DNA of 64,000 nt from Owenia fusiformis (Eukaryota > Annelida > Polychaeta > Sabellida > Oweniidae), in NCBI GenBank assembly GCA_903813345.2, contig CAIIXF020000006.1, forward strand, positions 6,686,989 to 6,750,988, in the 5' to 3' direction. Under the pieces are notes generated by a model. It made no database searches. It was not told the DNA's origin and saw only the letters and a program-made list of their open reading frames with translations. This document shows positions 50,548 to 61,734 of the stretch, one piece after another; position 1 is the first letter of the stretch, and each line of letters opens with the position of its first letter. Made by a program: the position numbers and the translations under genes.

Positions 50548-53500
50548 ATGGCAAGTGGATACTCAAAGATAGTGAAGGAATTAGACTTTTATGGCCCTAA
50601 TCTCTCAGAAGATTGGAAGAGATGGAGAGAACTTATTGAATTAATGTTTGATTCTCCTGATGCCACAAAATGGAAAGAGCAAGAGAAAGCCGCTCAAATT
50701 CTCCTTCTCATCGGCGAGAAAGGAAGGGACATTTGCAGATCGTGGATTGCCACTGGGGTACTTTCGGAATCACAAAAGAAGGAGTCTAAAACCCTCCTTG
50801 ATAAATTTGAGGAATATTGTACACCCAAGAAAAACAGGTCGATCCAGAGGAAAATGTTCTATGAATGCTACCAGTCGAAGGATGAGTCTATTGACGAGTT
50901 TGTTACAAAACTTAGACTTATTGGCAGAGACTGTAAATTCCCCGATCTTGACGAGATGATCGCCGACATGATTTTGACACATTGCCATTCAACACAAGTC
51001 CAAGAGAAGCTACTAAGATACGAGGAGGACCTCACATTAGACCATGCTCTAAAGATAGCACGCTTATACGAGCAGAGTAACGTCCATAAGAACTCTCTAA
51101 ATTCCCGCACAGAAAGTGGACATGAGGAAGTCTGTATTGTAAAGAAGTCGCAGTCACAAAGGTGTGACAACTGTGGACTGATACATAGAGGAGGCACGTG
51201 TCCTGCGGCTAATGAGCAGTGTAACGGATGTTTAAAATTCGGGCATTTTAAAAGATGTTGCCGTAGTGGGAAATCTAGTGAAAAGGATTCTAGACAACAG
51301 AGGCAAGGCAAATCTGGAAAACGTAGAAAACCCCGAAAAGTGAACCAGGTGGAGGAATCAGTATCTTCAGAAGATGAAGTGTACTTGGGATCTGTAACCA
51401 CTGAAATCCCAGACACCCAGACATCAAAGATAGCCCAGATTCCCGCCAAAACCCCAGATATACCCAGCTCAAAATCCTGGATTATACAACTAAAAACAGG
51501 TGGGCACACCCTTACTGCTAAGGTGGACACAGGTGCCCAGGCCAATGTGATCTCACATGCACTGTTCAAGAGGTTAAGACACCCCCCTATGAAAGCTTCT
51601 ACCACAAGGCTATTTACCTACAACAGGCAGCCCCTGGACGTCATGGGTGAATGTGATATGCCTTGTAACTTTGAAGGGACAAACTACAAAGTGAAATTCA
51701 TAGTAATTAAGGAGAAAGCTGACACTTTAATTAGTCTGCAATCAGCTATTCTCTTTGGCTTAGTATCCAGAAGGAACATTTCTACAGTTGGCTCTGACAG
51801 CACACTGACCACAGACCAGTTGGTGTCGAATTACAGCTATTTATTTGAAGGCCTAGGCTGTCTGCCTAGCAAAGTGCACATTACCCTTGAAGAAAATGTC
51901 ACGCCTGTAGTACACCCCCCTTACAAGGTAGCTGTTCATCAGAGAGACAAATTGAAAACTGAAATAGAGCGAATGCAAAAACAAGGAGTAATTGCCAAAG
52001 TGGATGAGCCCACTGATTGGGTGAATAATATAGTTTTGGTTGAGAAGAGCGACAAATCTCTTAGGATATGCCTTGATCCTGCAAACCTCAACAAAGTTAT
52101 TAAAAGGGAACCGTACCCTACTGCCACAACAGAAGAGATCAGCACAAGATTGAAAGGTGCTACGAGGTTTACCAAATTGGATGCTACAACCTCATTTTGG
52201 CAACTTGAGCTTGATCACGAGAGTTCGTTGCTTACTTGCTTCAACACACCCTTTGGACGATATCGATTTACACGTCTGCCATATGGACTAAACATATCTA
52301 CTGAAAAGTTCCAGATGGAAGTGTGTAAAGTTCTAGAAGGAATAGATGGCGTTGAAGTCCAAGTGGATGATATATTGATTTCTGGCAAAGATGAAGAACA
52401 GCTTAAGCATCGAATGGAAGCAGTGTTCCAAAGAGCAAGTGAGAACAACCTCAAGTTTAACAGGAAGAAATGCCAGTTTAATGTGCCATCAGTCACATAT
52501 GTAGGACATACATGGTCGAGAGATGGACTGAGTATCCCGGATGATCGGATAAAAGCGATAGTTGAGATGAAAACCCCTACAGATAAACAATCACTGAGTC
52601 GATTCCTTGGCATGGTGAATTATGTTGCCAAGTTCGTACCACGCTTATCAGAGCTAAATGCTCCCTTGCGAGAACTACTGAAAGAGGATATTATTTTCGA
52701 ATGGAATAAGCCACAGATAGAAGCGTATGAGCAGCTGAAAAAGCTTATAACTACAGCGCCAGTTCTCAAGTTTTATGACCCCAATAAGCCATCAGTGCTG
52801 AATGTAGACTCTTCGAAAGATGGTCTTGGAGCTGTCCTACTACAGGATGATATGCCTGTATGCTACGCGTCAAAATCGCTAACCCCTGCCCAACAAAACT
52901 ACTCCCAAATAGAGAAAGAGATGACGAGTATATGTTTTGGAGCAACTAAGTTTCACCAATACCTCTATGGTAAGCCCTTCGTCGTGGAAACTGATCACAA
53001 GCCCCTGGAAGTGATCGCAAAGAAAGCTCTAAATAAAGCCCCAGCTCGATTACAAAGAATGCTTTTGCAAATGCAAAAGTACGATGTCACAATCAAGTGG
53101 AAACCTGGAAAAGACATGGTTATATCAGACACTCTCAGCAGAGCATGTGTAGACAGTGACACAGAAAGCTCGAAAATTATTGCTTCTATCATGAACGACA
53201 TTGATCAACAAGCAGATGGATTACTTCAAGCTTTACCCATGTCTAAACCAAAACAGCAAGAGCACAGGAACGCGACCTCGAATGACCCTGTACTGCAACG
53301 CATTATGGAATATTGCAGAATTGGATGGCCTGAAAAGACTGATGTACATGAATCAGTCATGCCATATTACACCTTTCATGATGAACTCAGTACAGTTGAT
53401 GGTCTCGTGTTCAAAGGCCTGAAACTGGTAATTCCCACATCAATGAGAGACGAAGTAAAGTCGCTTATCCATGAAAACCATATGGGAATCGTGAAAACAA

Positions 53501-54363
53501 AATCCATAGCAAGAGAGACACTCTTTTGGCCCAACATGAATTCCCAGATCGAGGATATGATAAAAACCTGTGACATTTGCAAAACCCACAGAAATGCCAA
53601 TCAAAGAGAACCTATGATTCCACATAAGGTTCCTTTGCGCCCCTGGGAAAAGATAGGTGTTGACCTATTCTCACATAATAACAAGGATTACCTAATTGGA
53701 GTAGACTACTACAGCAAGTACCCTGAGCTGTACTCACTCACCAGCACCAAGGCAAAACCCATCATAAATTGCCTAAAAGCCTCGTTCAGCAGAAATGGTA
53801 TTCCCCAAACAGTATTCAGTGACAATGGTCCACCATTTCAATCATCAGAATATGTAAAATTCAGCGAAGACTACAACTTCGACATTGCTACATCGAGCCC
53901 GAATCTAGCAAATAGCAATGGCCAAATTGAAAGGACAATACAGACTGTAAAAAATATTATCAGAAAATCAGATGATATTTTCACAGCCATGCTGAATTTG
54001 AGAAACACCCCAATTGATTCAAAGATCAACAAATCCCCAGCAGAATTACTTATGGGTAGAAAACTGCGATCTAAAATTCCTACCAGTGGTGTTCTACTGA
54101 ATCCCCAAAGCCCAGATCCCAACGTTCGCACAAAACTTCAGCAGAAAAAGCAGATGGAGAAGAGAAAGTATGACCTCCGCGCTCGTCCCCTTGCCCCTCT
54201 TCAACCTAATACCCCTGTCAAAGTCCGTGAGAAAAGGAACAATAAATACATCTGGAGAAATGCAACAGTGACTGAGAAACTAGACTCGCCCAGATCATAT
54301 CTAGTTGAAACCCCAGATGGAGGACAATTTAGAAGGAATAGGAGACATTTAATTCCAACATAA
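50548..54363 (+). CDS. Gag-Pol polyprotein of the Ty3/mdg4 element
   Basis: One open frame of 1,271 residues with no stop between gag and pol. Order: a Gag capsid-like region, then two zinc knuckles (CDNCGLIHRGGTCP and CNGCLKFGHFKRC, about 205-238). Next is an aspartic protease with VDTGAQANVIS (about 328). The reverse transcriptase carries KLDATTSFWQLELD, LPYGLN and VQVDDILISG, and RNase H carries LNVDSSKDGLGAVLLQ and ETDHKPLE. The integrase has an HHCC zinc finger (HENHMG..CDICKTH) and a catalytic core (VDLFS, FSDNGPPF, NSNGQIE). The protease-RT-RNaseH-integrase order defines the Ty3/mdg4 group. The RT catalytic box reads QVDD where YxDD is usual. All catalytic residues seem intact, so autonomous activity is plausible. 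Confidence 0.95.
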   Translation: MASGYSKIVKELDFYGPNLSEDWKRWRELIELMFDSPDATKWKEQEKAAQILLLIGEKGRDICRSWIATGVLSESQKKESKTLLDKFEEYCTPKKNRSIQRKMFYECYQSKDESIDEFVTKLRLIGRDCKFPDLDEMIADMILTHCHSTQVQEKLLRYEEDLTLDHALKIARLYEQSNVHKNSLNSRTESGHEEVCIVKKSQSQRCDNCGLIHRGGTCPAANEQCNGCLKFGHFKRCCRSGKSSEKDSRQQRQGKSGKRRKPRKVNQVEESVSSEDEVYLGSVTTEIPDTQTSKIAQIPAKTPDIPSSKSWIIQLKTGGHTLTAKVDTGAQANVISHALFKRLRHPPMKASTTRLFTYNRQPLDVMGECDMPCNFEGTNYKVKFIVIKEKADTLISLQSAILFGLVSRRNISTVGSDSTLTTDQLVSNYSYLFEGLGCLPSKVHITLEENVTPVVHPPYKVAVHQRDKLKTEIERMQKQGVIAKVDEPTDWVNNIVLVEKSDKSLRICLDPANLNKVIKREPYPTATTEEISTRLKGATRFTKLDATTSFWQLELDHESSLLTCFNTPFGRYRFTRLPYGLNISTEKFQMEVCKVLEGIDGVEVQVDDILISGKDEEQLKHRMEAVFQRASENNLKFNRKKCQFNVPSVTYVGHTWSRDGLSIPDDRIKAIVEMKTPTDKQSLSRFLGMVNYVAKFVPRLSELNAPLRELLKEDIIFEWNKPQIEAYEQLKKLITTAPVLKFYDPNKPSVLNVDSSKDGLGAVLLQDDMPVCYASKSLTPAQQNYSQIEKEMTSICFGATKFHQYLYGKPFVVETDHKPLEVIAKKALNKAPARLQRMLLQMQKYDVTIKWKPGKDMVISDTLSRACVDSDTESSKIIASIMNDIDQQADGLLQALPMSKPKQQEHRNATSNDPVLQRIMEYCRIGWPEKTDVHESVMPYYTFHDELSTVDGLVFKGLKLVIPTSMRDEVKSLIHENHMGIVKTKSIARETLFWPNMNSQIEDMIKTCDICKTHRNANQREPMIPHKVPLRPWEKIGVDLFSHNNKDYLIGVDYYSKYPELYSLTSTKAKPIINCLKASFSRNGIPQTVFSDNGPPFQSSEYVKFSEDYNFDIATSSPNLANSNGQIERTIQTVKNIIRKSDDIFTAMLNLRNTPIDSKINKSPAELLMGRKLRSKIPTSGVLLNPQSPDPNVRTKLQQKKQMEKRKYDLRARPLAPLQPNTPVKVREKRNNKYIWRNATVTEKLDSPRSYLVETPDGGQFRRNRRHLIPT

Positions 54364-54721
54364 AATGTGTGAAGTGACTATCATTAGTATAGTGTAAACC
54401 CAAGACTGGAAGTGAAATGGAAATATCCATATTTGCAATGAAGGTCAAGGATAGACCAAATTAGCATATCAAAATAAACATTGTAGTAAGACTGTAGTAA
54501 ACTCTTAGGTCAAGAACCTCATTAGCATGTAGTACAAACATATGCACTGGACATTTTATCAATGAATACTAAAGTTCATGAGACAGGTCAGATAGTTCAA
54601 ATTACATGGCTAGTAAAGTTTAAATTAGCTCCCTTACAAAATATTCAGAATTAGTAATGATCATATTTCAATGAGATGACTGTTAAAAGTTTAACTTGTT
54701 TTTAAACTAAAAGAAGGGAGA

Positions 54722-54901
54722 TGTTATGTATCTGGTTTCAGTACTGGTCATTAAGACATGTAAGATATCTGATACCCTTAACTGAGATTACCATGCTTAT
54801 AGCAGACACTTGTAAGTCTGGCTTCCTACTAGAAACACATTAACTATGTAGTTCTTATATTATGTTTGATGTATAATAAAGTCTTGATACAAAACACAAC
54901 A
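54722..54901 (+). repeat. 3' LTR
   Basis: 180 bp, preceded by a purine tract and followed by the duplicated GTATT. Its sequence equals the 5' LTR by eye. Confidence 0.93.
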
Positions 54902-55649
54902 GTATTGATTATAGTATTAGCTTAAAATATAATATATATAAATATATAAAAAATAAAAACATGCAAATATAATTAATATTACTAATGAATAATCATAATG
55001 AAACATCTTTTAAGTTACTATCTCTAAATATTAGAGGTATTAATGACAAAAATAAAAGGTCTCAATTTTATAAGTTTGTTAAAAATCAAAATGCAAAAAT
55101 AATATTTGTTCAGGAAACGTACTGTACAAAAAAGCTTCAAACTATTTTGGAAAAAGAATGGGTAGGTAAAAGTGCTCATAGTATTACTGATTCCTCACAT
55201 AGCAGAGGGGTTTCTATTTTCATTGACAACACTTTAGACAGTGAAATTATAAATTTTTACAATGATGATTGTGGAAGGAAATTATTAACAAATGTAAAAA
55301 TCAATAATGAAATATTCTGCTTAGTAAACCTATATGCACCTGTAAATGAAACTCTCAGAAAAACCTTTTTAAACAGCATTCCAAGATGGATTGAACAACA
55401 TTGTTTAAATTTCTCAAATCTTATAATGGCTGGAGATCTAAATTGCATTTTACATGTTAATGATAGATATCCTACTCTTAAGACCATTAATAAAGATAAG
55501 AGTAGAAACGGTCTTAAAAAAACTAATCAATTATTTTGATTTAAATGACACAGGGTTAGATGCAGGTTTTACATGGTCTAATAAAAAAGCCACACAAAAA
55601 AGTAGGATTGACTATTGTCTAATATCGGAGGAAACTGATTATGATTTAA

Positions 55650-56220
55650 AGGGTTCCGATTAGCATCCCGTATAAAAACAATATGGCGGCTGCAGGCGAA
55701 TCAACTGGATCAGTCCATTTTAAGAAATAAGGGGAGTTCTGTAAAATCCAGTTTATTGAAATTGTCTTTGAGATAAAGTAATCCGTTTACAATGATTTTG
55801 AAAACGTTATCCAAAGAGTGATTGCGTTCAAATAATGCGTGTACAACAGCCAATATAAATTCTTGTATTAGAAACCGGTTTGTCTTGCTTTGTTTCATTT
55901 GTAGGATATTTCATATGCCAAGCTGTGTGCTATTACGTTATGGGGAAATTTAGATGCCAATTTTTCCTTATTATACACAAATAGAAGATCCTGAAACTTC
56001 ACCCATAAATGTGGAATTGATTTGTCAAAATAAAAATCACCCTTTTATAAATGTGTGACGATCTATAATATACTCATGCTATATAACAGTAAGAGGTGTT
56101 GACACAACGACCTCCAACCTGTGAACCCTTGAGTATTATTCCGGGATCGGGCCTTTTATACTAAACGGTGAGCAACACCAGAAACGAGCGTTCGATTTGC
56201 TAAACGATATGCGTCACCCT
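55650..56220. mobile_element. 571-bp TTAA-flanked DNA element inside the LINE
   Basis: TTAA lies at 55646-49 and 56221-24. The element starts AGGGTTCCGATTAGC and ends GCATATGCGTCACCCT-like, so only AGGGT/ACCCT pairs perfectly, with gapped similarity further in. Removing it plus one TTAA rejoins the LINE coding frame, which proves insertion. AGGG ends with TTAA target sites fit Kolobok or a piggyBac relative. No transposase was seen. Confidence 0.8.
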
Positions 56221-56880
56221 TTAAGCATAAAAAATATGTATTGTCCACTTTCAGACCATAGAGCATTACTTATTCAAGTTTGCAAAATTAGGAATAAAAA
56301 AGGGCCTGGTTATTGGAAATTGAATTCAGAAATAATAAAAGAACATGAATACAAGATAGGGATTAAAAAGATCATAACTGAATTAAGAAACTCAGAAATA
56401 AAATCTAAAAGAATGCAATGGGAACTTGTAAAAGTGAAAGTAAAAGAATTTTCAATAAGATACTCAATTGAAAGATCTAAAATAAAAGCATGTAAAAGGA
56501 TAGAAAATGAAAATAAACTTATTTGTCTTGAAAGGCTAGTTACACCAAATGAATCTCAGAAAAGTGAAATGATAAAATTACAATCACAAGTTAAAAAGGA
56601 TTTGGAAGAACAAGCCCAAGGTGCAAAATTAAGGGCAAAATTAGACTTTATTGAAAAAATGAAAAAAACACCAAATATTTCCTCGGACTTGAGAAAACAA
56701 AGCAAAGAAACAATGTTATAACTGAGGTCAAGACAGAGACTAGCACTGTTACTAGTGATTCTGATATAATGAAGGAACTGTGCAAATTTTATTCAAGCCT
56801 ATATGCTTCTAAAAACATTTGTGATAATGATATTAATAATTATTTAAATTCTCTTGAGGTACCAAATATTCTTACATTAA

Positions 56881-58368
56881 AGTGTATCACATATTCGATC
56901 AAAATTTGCCATGCAAACATGTTAGTCTACTTTACTGGCCCCCCTTGCTGTAACAAGGAACACAAAACACATTAAAACGTAAACATAAACCAATTAGTCA
57001 GACGATCACTTCACTATGAAAGTTAGGGGTGTTCAAGGCAAATGTGTATTATACGCTGTGTGAATGGACAAACACAATGTCAGTGGTCATTTACTGTGTC
57101 AACTTAGTAACCCTTGCATATCGTGCTCACTCAAGTATTGAATGATTTTTTTATGATCTAAATGTTTGTGGTTTATAAAAAAAATGTGATATATTTTAGT
57201 TGGAAATACATTAATAAATATATTCATTCAATCAGCACTAGAATGCGGGAAGAAAGAGCAATGGTGACAAAATGCAGACCGAATTTTCCGTAAGGGTTTC
57301 AAACATTTCTGGACACAATCATACATGTACTTCATGTGTTCTGTTATTTTTAGTGCTGTATTTATAGATATAATTTCACGTATTAAAATCATATTTTCCA
57401 GCAATGACTTCAAATTCGGAACCACCCCCATATCACATTTTCTTCAATAACTCCAAACATGTGTAAACATTGACCATGTGCATATAAATTCAGATTTCAC
57501 GAGCTCTTTTCTATTCGAGTATCTCATACACCCCTGCATGGATTTGAGTTGGATTCGCCTTTTATACGTGAGCCGGTACACATCGCAAACGCTGATTGGA
57601 TAAAGATTGCGAGAATCTTTAAATGAAAAAGCTCTTTGTGATGGTGAAATAAACACTGGCATGTAGCGATTATAGCGGTCCTGTCTTGGCTTATTGAATT
57701 GTTACGAAGTTACGTATGCGGTGCGGAAGTAAGAGAGCAAATGACCATCATTTCAATGTAATAGTTTATGCAGGAAAATTGAGATTAGGCCATTGGAGTA
57801 TTTGTTTCATGCATTTGTAAAACGTTACCCACTCATAGGTCATACTTATCGTTAAACCAATAACTCAAATATATGCCCTTGTACACCGATCACCTGTTGA
57901 AATTAATACAGGCCGATTTCAACAAATGTAAACGGCGATATATTTAAAATCGTATTCAAGCATGACCACGTCCCAACTTCTTTTGTTTTCTTTACAACTA
58001 AGCTATGACTGCAGTCTATTCAGTGTTGCGTATCGAACCTTGTTTATTATAAAAATAGTGCAACAACAAGCAGAATTCACACATTTACCTTATACTTATT
58101 CTCAACTGAAGACATTGAATTTATCTCTTAGGTTTTACATTATTAATATCTTAACATGCAGAATACGAAAATAGACATAGCATAGCATAGCCCAACTTTG
58201 TATGAATTTTATGAGAATAATCTGATTTTAGAGAAATGAAAAGAAAAATGTCCACACACTACACAAAATATTTATGGTTCCCCGGGAATACGTATGTGCT
58301 GCTTGTATATTAGAATCGTATTCCAGTTACAGAAAGAAGTACATATCATGCTAAACTATATACAACAG
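56881..58368. other. Non-coding stretch beyond the broken LINE
   Basis: LINE coding ends abruptly near 56,880 at another TTAA word. The following 1.5 kb has no recognisable gene, RNA or ordered repeat. Short open frames on both strands lack domain features. Confidence 0.45.
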
Positions 58369-58500
58369 TTATGCACTTGGAGGTTTTGGATACAGGGAAT
58401 ATCCCGAGGGATACATAATATGTCTTCCCTTGGTCCCTCGGGAAGAAATATTGTATATCTCTCGGGATATTCCCTGTATCCAAAACCTCCAATTGCATAA
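58369..58500. repeat. Near-perfect hairpin with 60-bp arms
   Basis: The left arm (58369-58428, containing GGAGGTTTTGGATACAGGGA) is the complement of the right arm (about 58441-58500) with only a few mismatches and a loop of about 12 bp. A diverged relative with the same layout lies at 61,871-62,024. Such palindromes are typical of foldback or MITE ends. Confidence 0.8.
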
Positions 58501-58889
58501 CCCCTATATATTGGCCAAGGGATAATCCCAATATCCTGACTATAGGATAATATGTTTATCCCATACCAATCTTGGTCATCTGGTTCACATTGTTAAATCG
58601 TGGAAATATTTTAGAATATTCATGTCCAGTTTTGTTTTCTTGGCCGTGGGCGGATTTTCATGTTCTCTCAAATAATCCCATATTTATTTTCTCGAATTTT
58701 TTATTGATAAAGTGGATGCTCTTTCCCTTTTTTAACTATCAAACAGACCCTGATTGTCTGTGTTTTCTCCATTGCCGTTTACAGTCATTCCGCGAACGTT
58801 ACAAATTATGAACAAATATGCAAGCGGCGATTATGACGTAGCGGGCAGATATACTACATCTGCCCGCTTGGAGCGGGACGTAAAGCTTT

Positions 58890-59035
58890 ATCCCATGGTT
58901 GCAAGGAGGATATAGATCGAATATCACATGATGATATATATTTGATATGTGGATCAAGATATCATATTTTAGCAAACAATTTACAAACCATCGAATATCA
59001 CTTTTAAACTATCGAATATCACATCTTAAATAGAG
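58890..59035 (+). repeat. Repeat unit with inverted partner at 61,735-61,870
   Basis: It runs from TTATCCCATGGTTGCAAGGA through ATAGATCGAATATCAC, AGATATCATATTTTAGCAAA and multiple ACCATCGAATATCAC copies. Its reverse complement is found, diverged, at 61,735-61,870. The pair brackets the palindromes and the LINE between them, so it may be the ends of one large foldback element. Confidence 0.7.
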
Positions 59036-59146
59036 GATATCCTATGATTTATGAGTGATATGATTTTTATCCACGAATGGATATGATATCTGCACGAGTG
59101 AGCGTAGCGAGAGATTAAAATCATATCACGAGTAAATCGTAGGATG
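59031..59146. repeat. Hairpin with GAGTGAGCGTAGCGAG loop
   Basis: The arms CCTATGATTTATGAGTGATA and its near-complement are separated by a loop containing CACGAGTGAGCGTAGCGAG. A second hairpin at 59,455-59,572 uses the loop CGCGAGTGAGCGCAGCGAA, so the loop motif is shared although the arms differ. Confidence 0.65.
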
Positions 59147-59454
59147 TTCTTTATATTCCATAGTTAAAGTCATCATCAGAATCTTCGGGAATTAAGTGAT
59201 CTAAAACGAATTTTCCAAACGATACGGCGATATTGACACTTAGCCTCGTTTTGAGTCTGAAGTAGCAAAAAATCCATAAACCATGGCATACGGCGCCGCA
59301 TGTCATGGCTAAAACACCGTATGCTATGGTTAAGTGAAAATTTGCCAAAAATATCATATTTTACCACTGATTTCAAAAATACCGTTTTTATTTTGACATG
59401 TTATCCTATGGATATCATGCTAACTATGGAATAATATAGGAATATCCAATGGCT

Positions 59455-59572
59455 CTGAAAAAATATCACTTATATCCATGAGTGGATATTGATATCTTCG
59501 CGAGTGAGCGCAGCGAATGAGTGAAGATACTGATATCCATGAGTGGATATAAGTGATATTTTTGAAAAACTA
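59455..59572. repeat. Hairpin with GAGTGAGCGCAGCGAA loop
   Basis: The arms AAATATCACTTATATCCATG and its near-complement flank a loop of about 40 bp. The left arm contains the internal near-palindrome ATATCCATGAGTGGATAT, which also appears in the right arm. Confidence 0.7.
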
Positions 59573-59769
59573 TAGGATTGTCCGTTTCATCCCATTTGGA
59601 ATTATTATCCAGCGAACATAGTCAGATAAATTGCAATGGAAATTCCATTTCGTCTGACATTTTGATTGCGATAATTCAACGAACGTCATATACGTGACGT
59701 AACAGAGTGGTTTGTATTTAATGCGAACGCCGTAAAAACAGGATCCCAAAAAATAAAAATATATAATAA

Positions 59770-61640
59770 ATATATAATTCAATTCAATTCAATTCAATTT
59801 ATTTCATATTTCTTATATAATATACACTATAAAAACAAGCCGCTAGACACCCTAGTGGGTATATGTTGCGGTCTAACAGAAATCATTAAAATGACATCTA
59901 GACTACATATAAAAGAAAACACTTATATTATGTTACATGTAGGTATATAAAAATGGTATTAACAATTAATCTAAGGATGTACAATGTAAAAATGTTACAA
60001 AAATCAGGTATCAGTATAAAATCAACAGTATAGTATGATATTGGTATTATACATTATCGATAGATGAGTAGTTTTTTATATGAAGATTTGAAAATATTTA
60101 GAGTGGAGCATTTTTTAATATCATGTGGTAGAGCATTCCAAAGATTAGGACCTAGATAGCGAAGGGAAAGTTTAGAGCATTTAGGGATATGAAAATAATG
60201 CAATTGTCTTGTGTAATGATGATGAATATTAATGTTGATATCAAACAAGTCTTGAAATAGATTTTTTGGAAGACTGGGGTGCTTATTAAAGATTTTGTAC
60301 ATGGACTGACCAGTACAATATCTGTTGACATCAAAAATATTTAATACGTTAAGATCTTCAAATAAGGGAGCGGAGTGAGAAAGTCTATCCTTATTTAAAG
60401 CTAGCCTTAAGAATTGTTTCTGCAGTTTATGTAGACGATCATAAAATGATTTAAATGTGTTACCCCAGATTATGTTGCAATAATTTAATTGAGAGTGTAT
60501 CAATGAGTAGTAAATTGTTTTGAAACTGTCTATTTGAAGTAGATGTTTAATGTGATAAAGAGAACCAATGACGCGAGAAATCTTTGTTTCAATAGAATTT
60601 ATGTGCTCTTTAAATTTTAAGTTTTTATCAATAATAATTCCAAGAAAGTCAATTTTATCCCGGAAATTTATGTTCTCATTGCGTATTTTGAGATTCAGAT
60701 TTGTTTGATTTTTTTTGGGGTCCAAATAGAATAGCATTGGTTTTGCCAATATTAAGTGAAAGTTTGTTTGCTTTTATCCAGTCATCTATTGAATTCAAGT
60801 TTGCATTAGTTCATTTAAATCATTATCACTATCAAGAAGATTGGTGTCATCAGCAAACATAATAATTTTAGATTAGGGTCAACAAAAGGCAGATCATTTA
60901 TGTAAAGAATAAATAATAGTGGTCCAAGCACCGAGCCCTGCGGAACACCACAATTTAGAGATGATTGTTTAGATTCATAATTGTTAATGGTGACATATTG
61001 TTTGCGGTCTTTTAAATAACTTTCAAACCAGGACTTAGCTATTCCTCTGATGCCATAATATTCAAGTTTTTGTATCAAAATGTCATGATTAATAGTGTCA
61101 AAGGCCTTGGAAAAATCTAATGTTATGCCAATGCTCGTTTTCCCCAAATCAGTTGATTTTCGAATTTGTTCAATGAAATATAAAATGGCCATGTAGGTAG
61201 AGTTGAAAATTAAATGTAATCCGTTTAGTTTGAAAAAACACCAAAATTGATAAGTAAAAATAATTTCAAAACGTTCTAAAAAACCAGTGAGTTTGGCGTG
61301 CATGAGCTTTTCTAACAATTTAGAAAATACCGATAAAACTGAAATTGGTCTATAGTTCGAAGGATTTGTAGTGACTCCTTTTTTAAATACAGGTGTTACT
61401 TTGGCCAATTTGAGGGCGTCTGGGAAAATACCAGATTTAAAAGATAAGTTAAATATATACAAGAGCGGATCAATTAAAAACTGTCTTACAGACTTAATAA
61501 GTAATGGTAGAATCCCATCAGGTCCAGGCGAGGAAGATTTTAGAAGACATATTTCTAATTCAAGCTCAATTTTTGAGGTCTTTTTGAGATAAATAGATGA
61601 TTGAACTTTTTGAGCTCTTGCTCATAAACAATCGTTTTGC
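59770..61640 (-). pseudogene. 5'-truncated, degraded LINE of the Jockey/CR1 group
   Basis: On the minus strand the 5' side reads SSPGPDGILP, then KVTPVFKKG, NPSNYRPISVLSVFSKLLEK, LDFSKAFDTINHDILIQKLE, GVPQGSVLGPLLFILYINDL and FADDTNLL. Frame changes are needed near 60,867 and elsewhere. A second open segment at 60,749-60,054 is the thumb and C-terminal region ending LGPNLWNALPHDIKK. The element finishes in four or five GAATT units at about 59,777-59,800, a simple-repeat 3' tail usual for this group. No endonuclease remains. Confidence 0.85.
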
Positions 61641-61734
61641 TGAATTAATAAAAAAAATTGAAAAAATCAAAACCATCGAATATCACTTTTGAAACCATCG
61701 AATATCAATTTGAAACCATCGAATATCACCTTTC

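Larger units (their letters stand above)
50319..54901 (+). mobile_element. Complete Ty3/mdg4 LTR retrotransposon, 4,583 bp
   Basis: The two LTRs (50319-50498 and 54722-54901, 180 bp each) begin TGTTATG and end ACACAACA, and I found no difference between them. GTATT flanks both sides (50314-18, 54902-06). The LTR has an AATAAA near its end. A candidate primer site TGATGTCAGATGTGG begins at 50499, close to the tRNA-Leu-type site of other animal elements. The purine tract AAAAGAAGGGAGA precedes the 3' LTR. Identical LTRs plus an open polyprotein point to very recent insertion. Confidence 0.95.
50230..56880 (+). mobile_element. 5' part of an L1/Tx1-like LINE, split by two later insertions
   Basis: Before and after the LTR element, two tandem monomers of about 46-51 bp (GTTAGTATGGATTATCATAT.. 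and GTTAGTATTGATTATAGTAT..) look like the LINE 5' UTR. The endonuclease begins at 54,985: LLSLNIRGIND, FVQETY, NLYAPVNE and GDLNCIL. After a frameshift in an A-run near 55,515 it continues FTWSNKKATQKSRIDYCLIS. At 55,646 a TTAA element interrupts. Beyond it the same chain resumes with MYCPLSDHRALL and GYWKLNSEII. A second frameshift near 56,712 precedes MKELCKFYSSLYASK. Coding stops near 56,880 before the reverse transcriptase, so the copy is dead. Confidence 0.82.

Noticed and set aside
50868-51605. 245-codon minus-strand frame
   Set aside because: Antisense to Gag and protease of the LTR element.
56877-56900. A second TTAA insertion ending the LINE coding region
   Set aside because: A TTAA word is present, but no matching far end or resumed LINE sequence was found.
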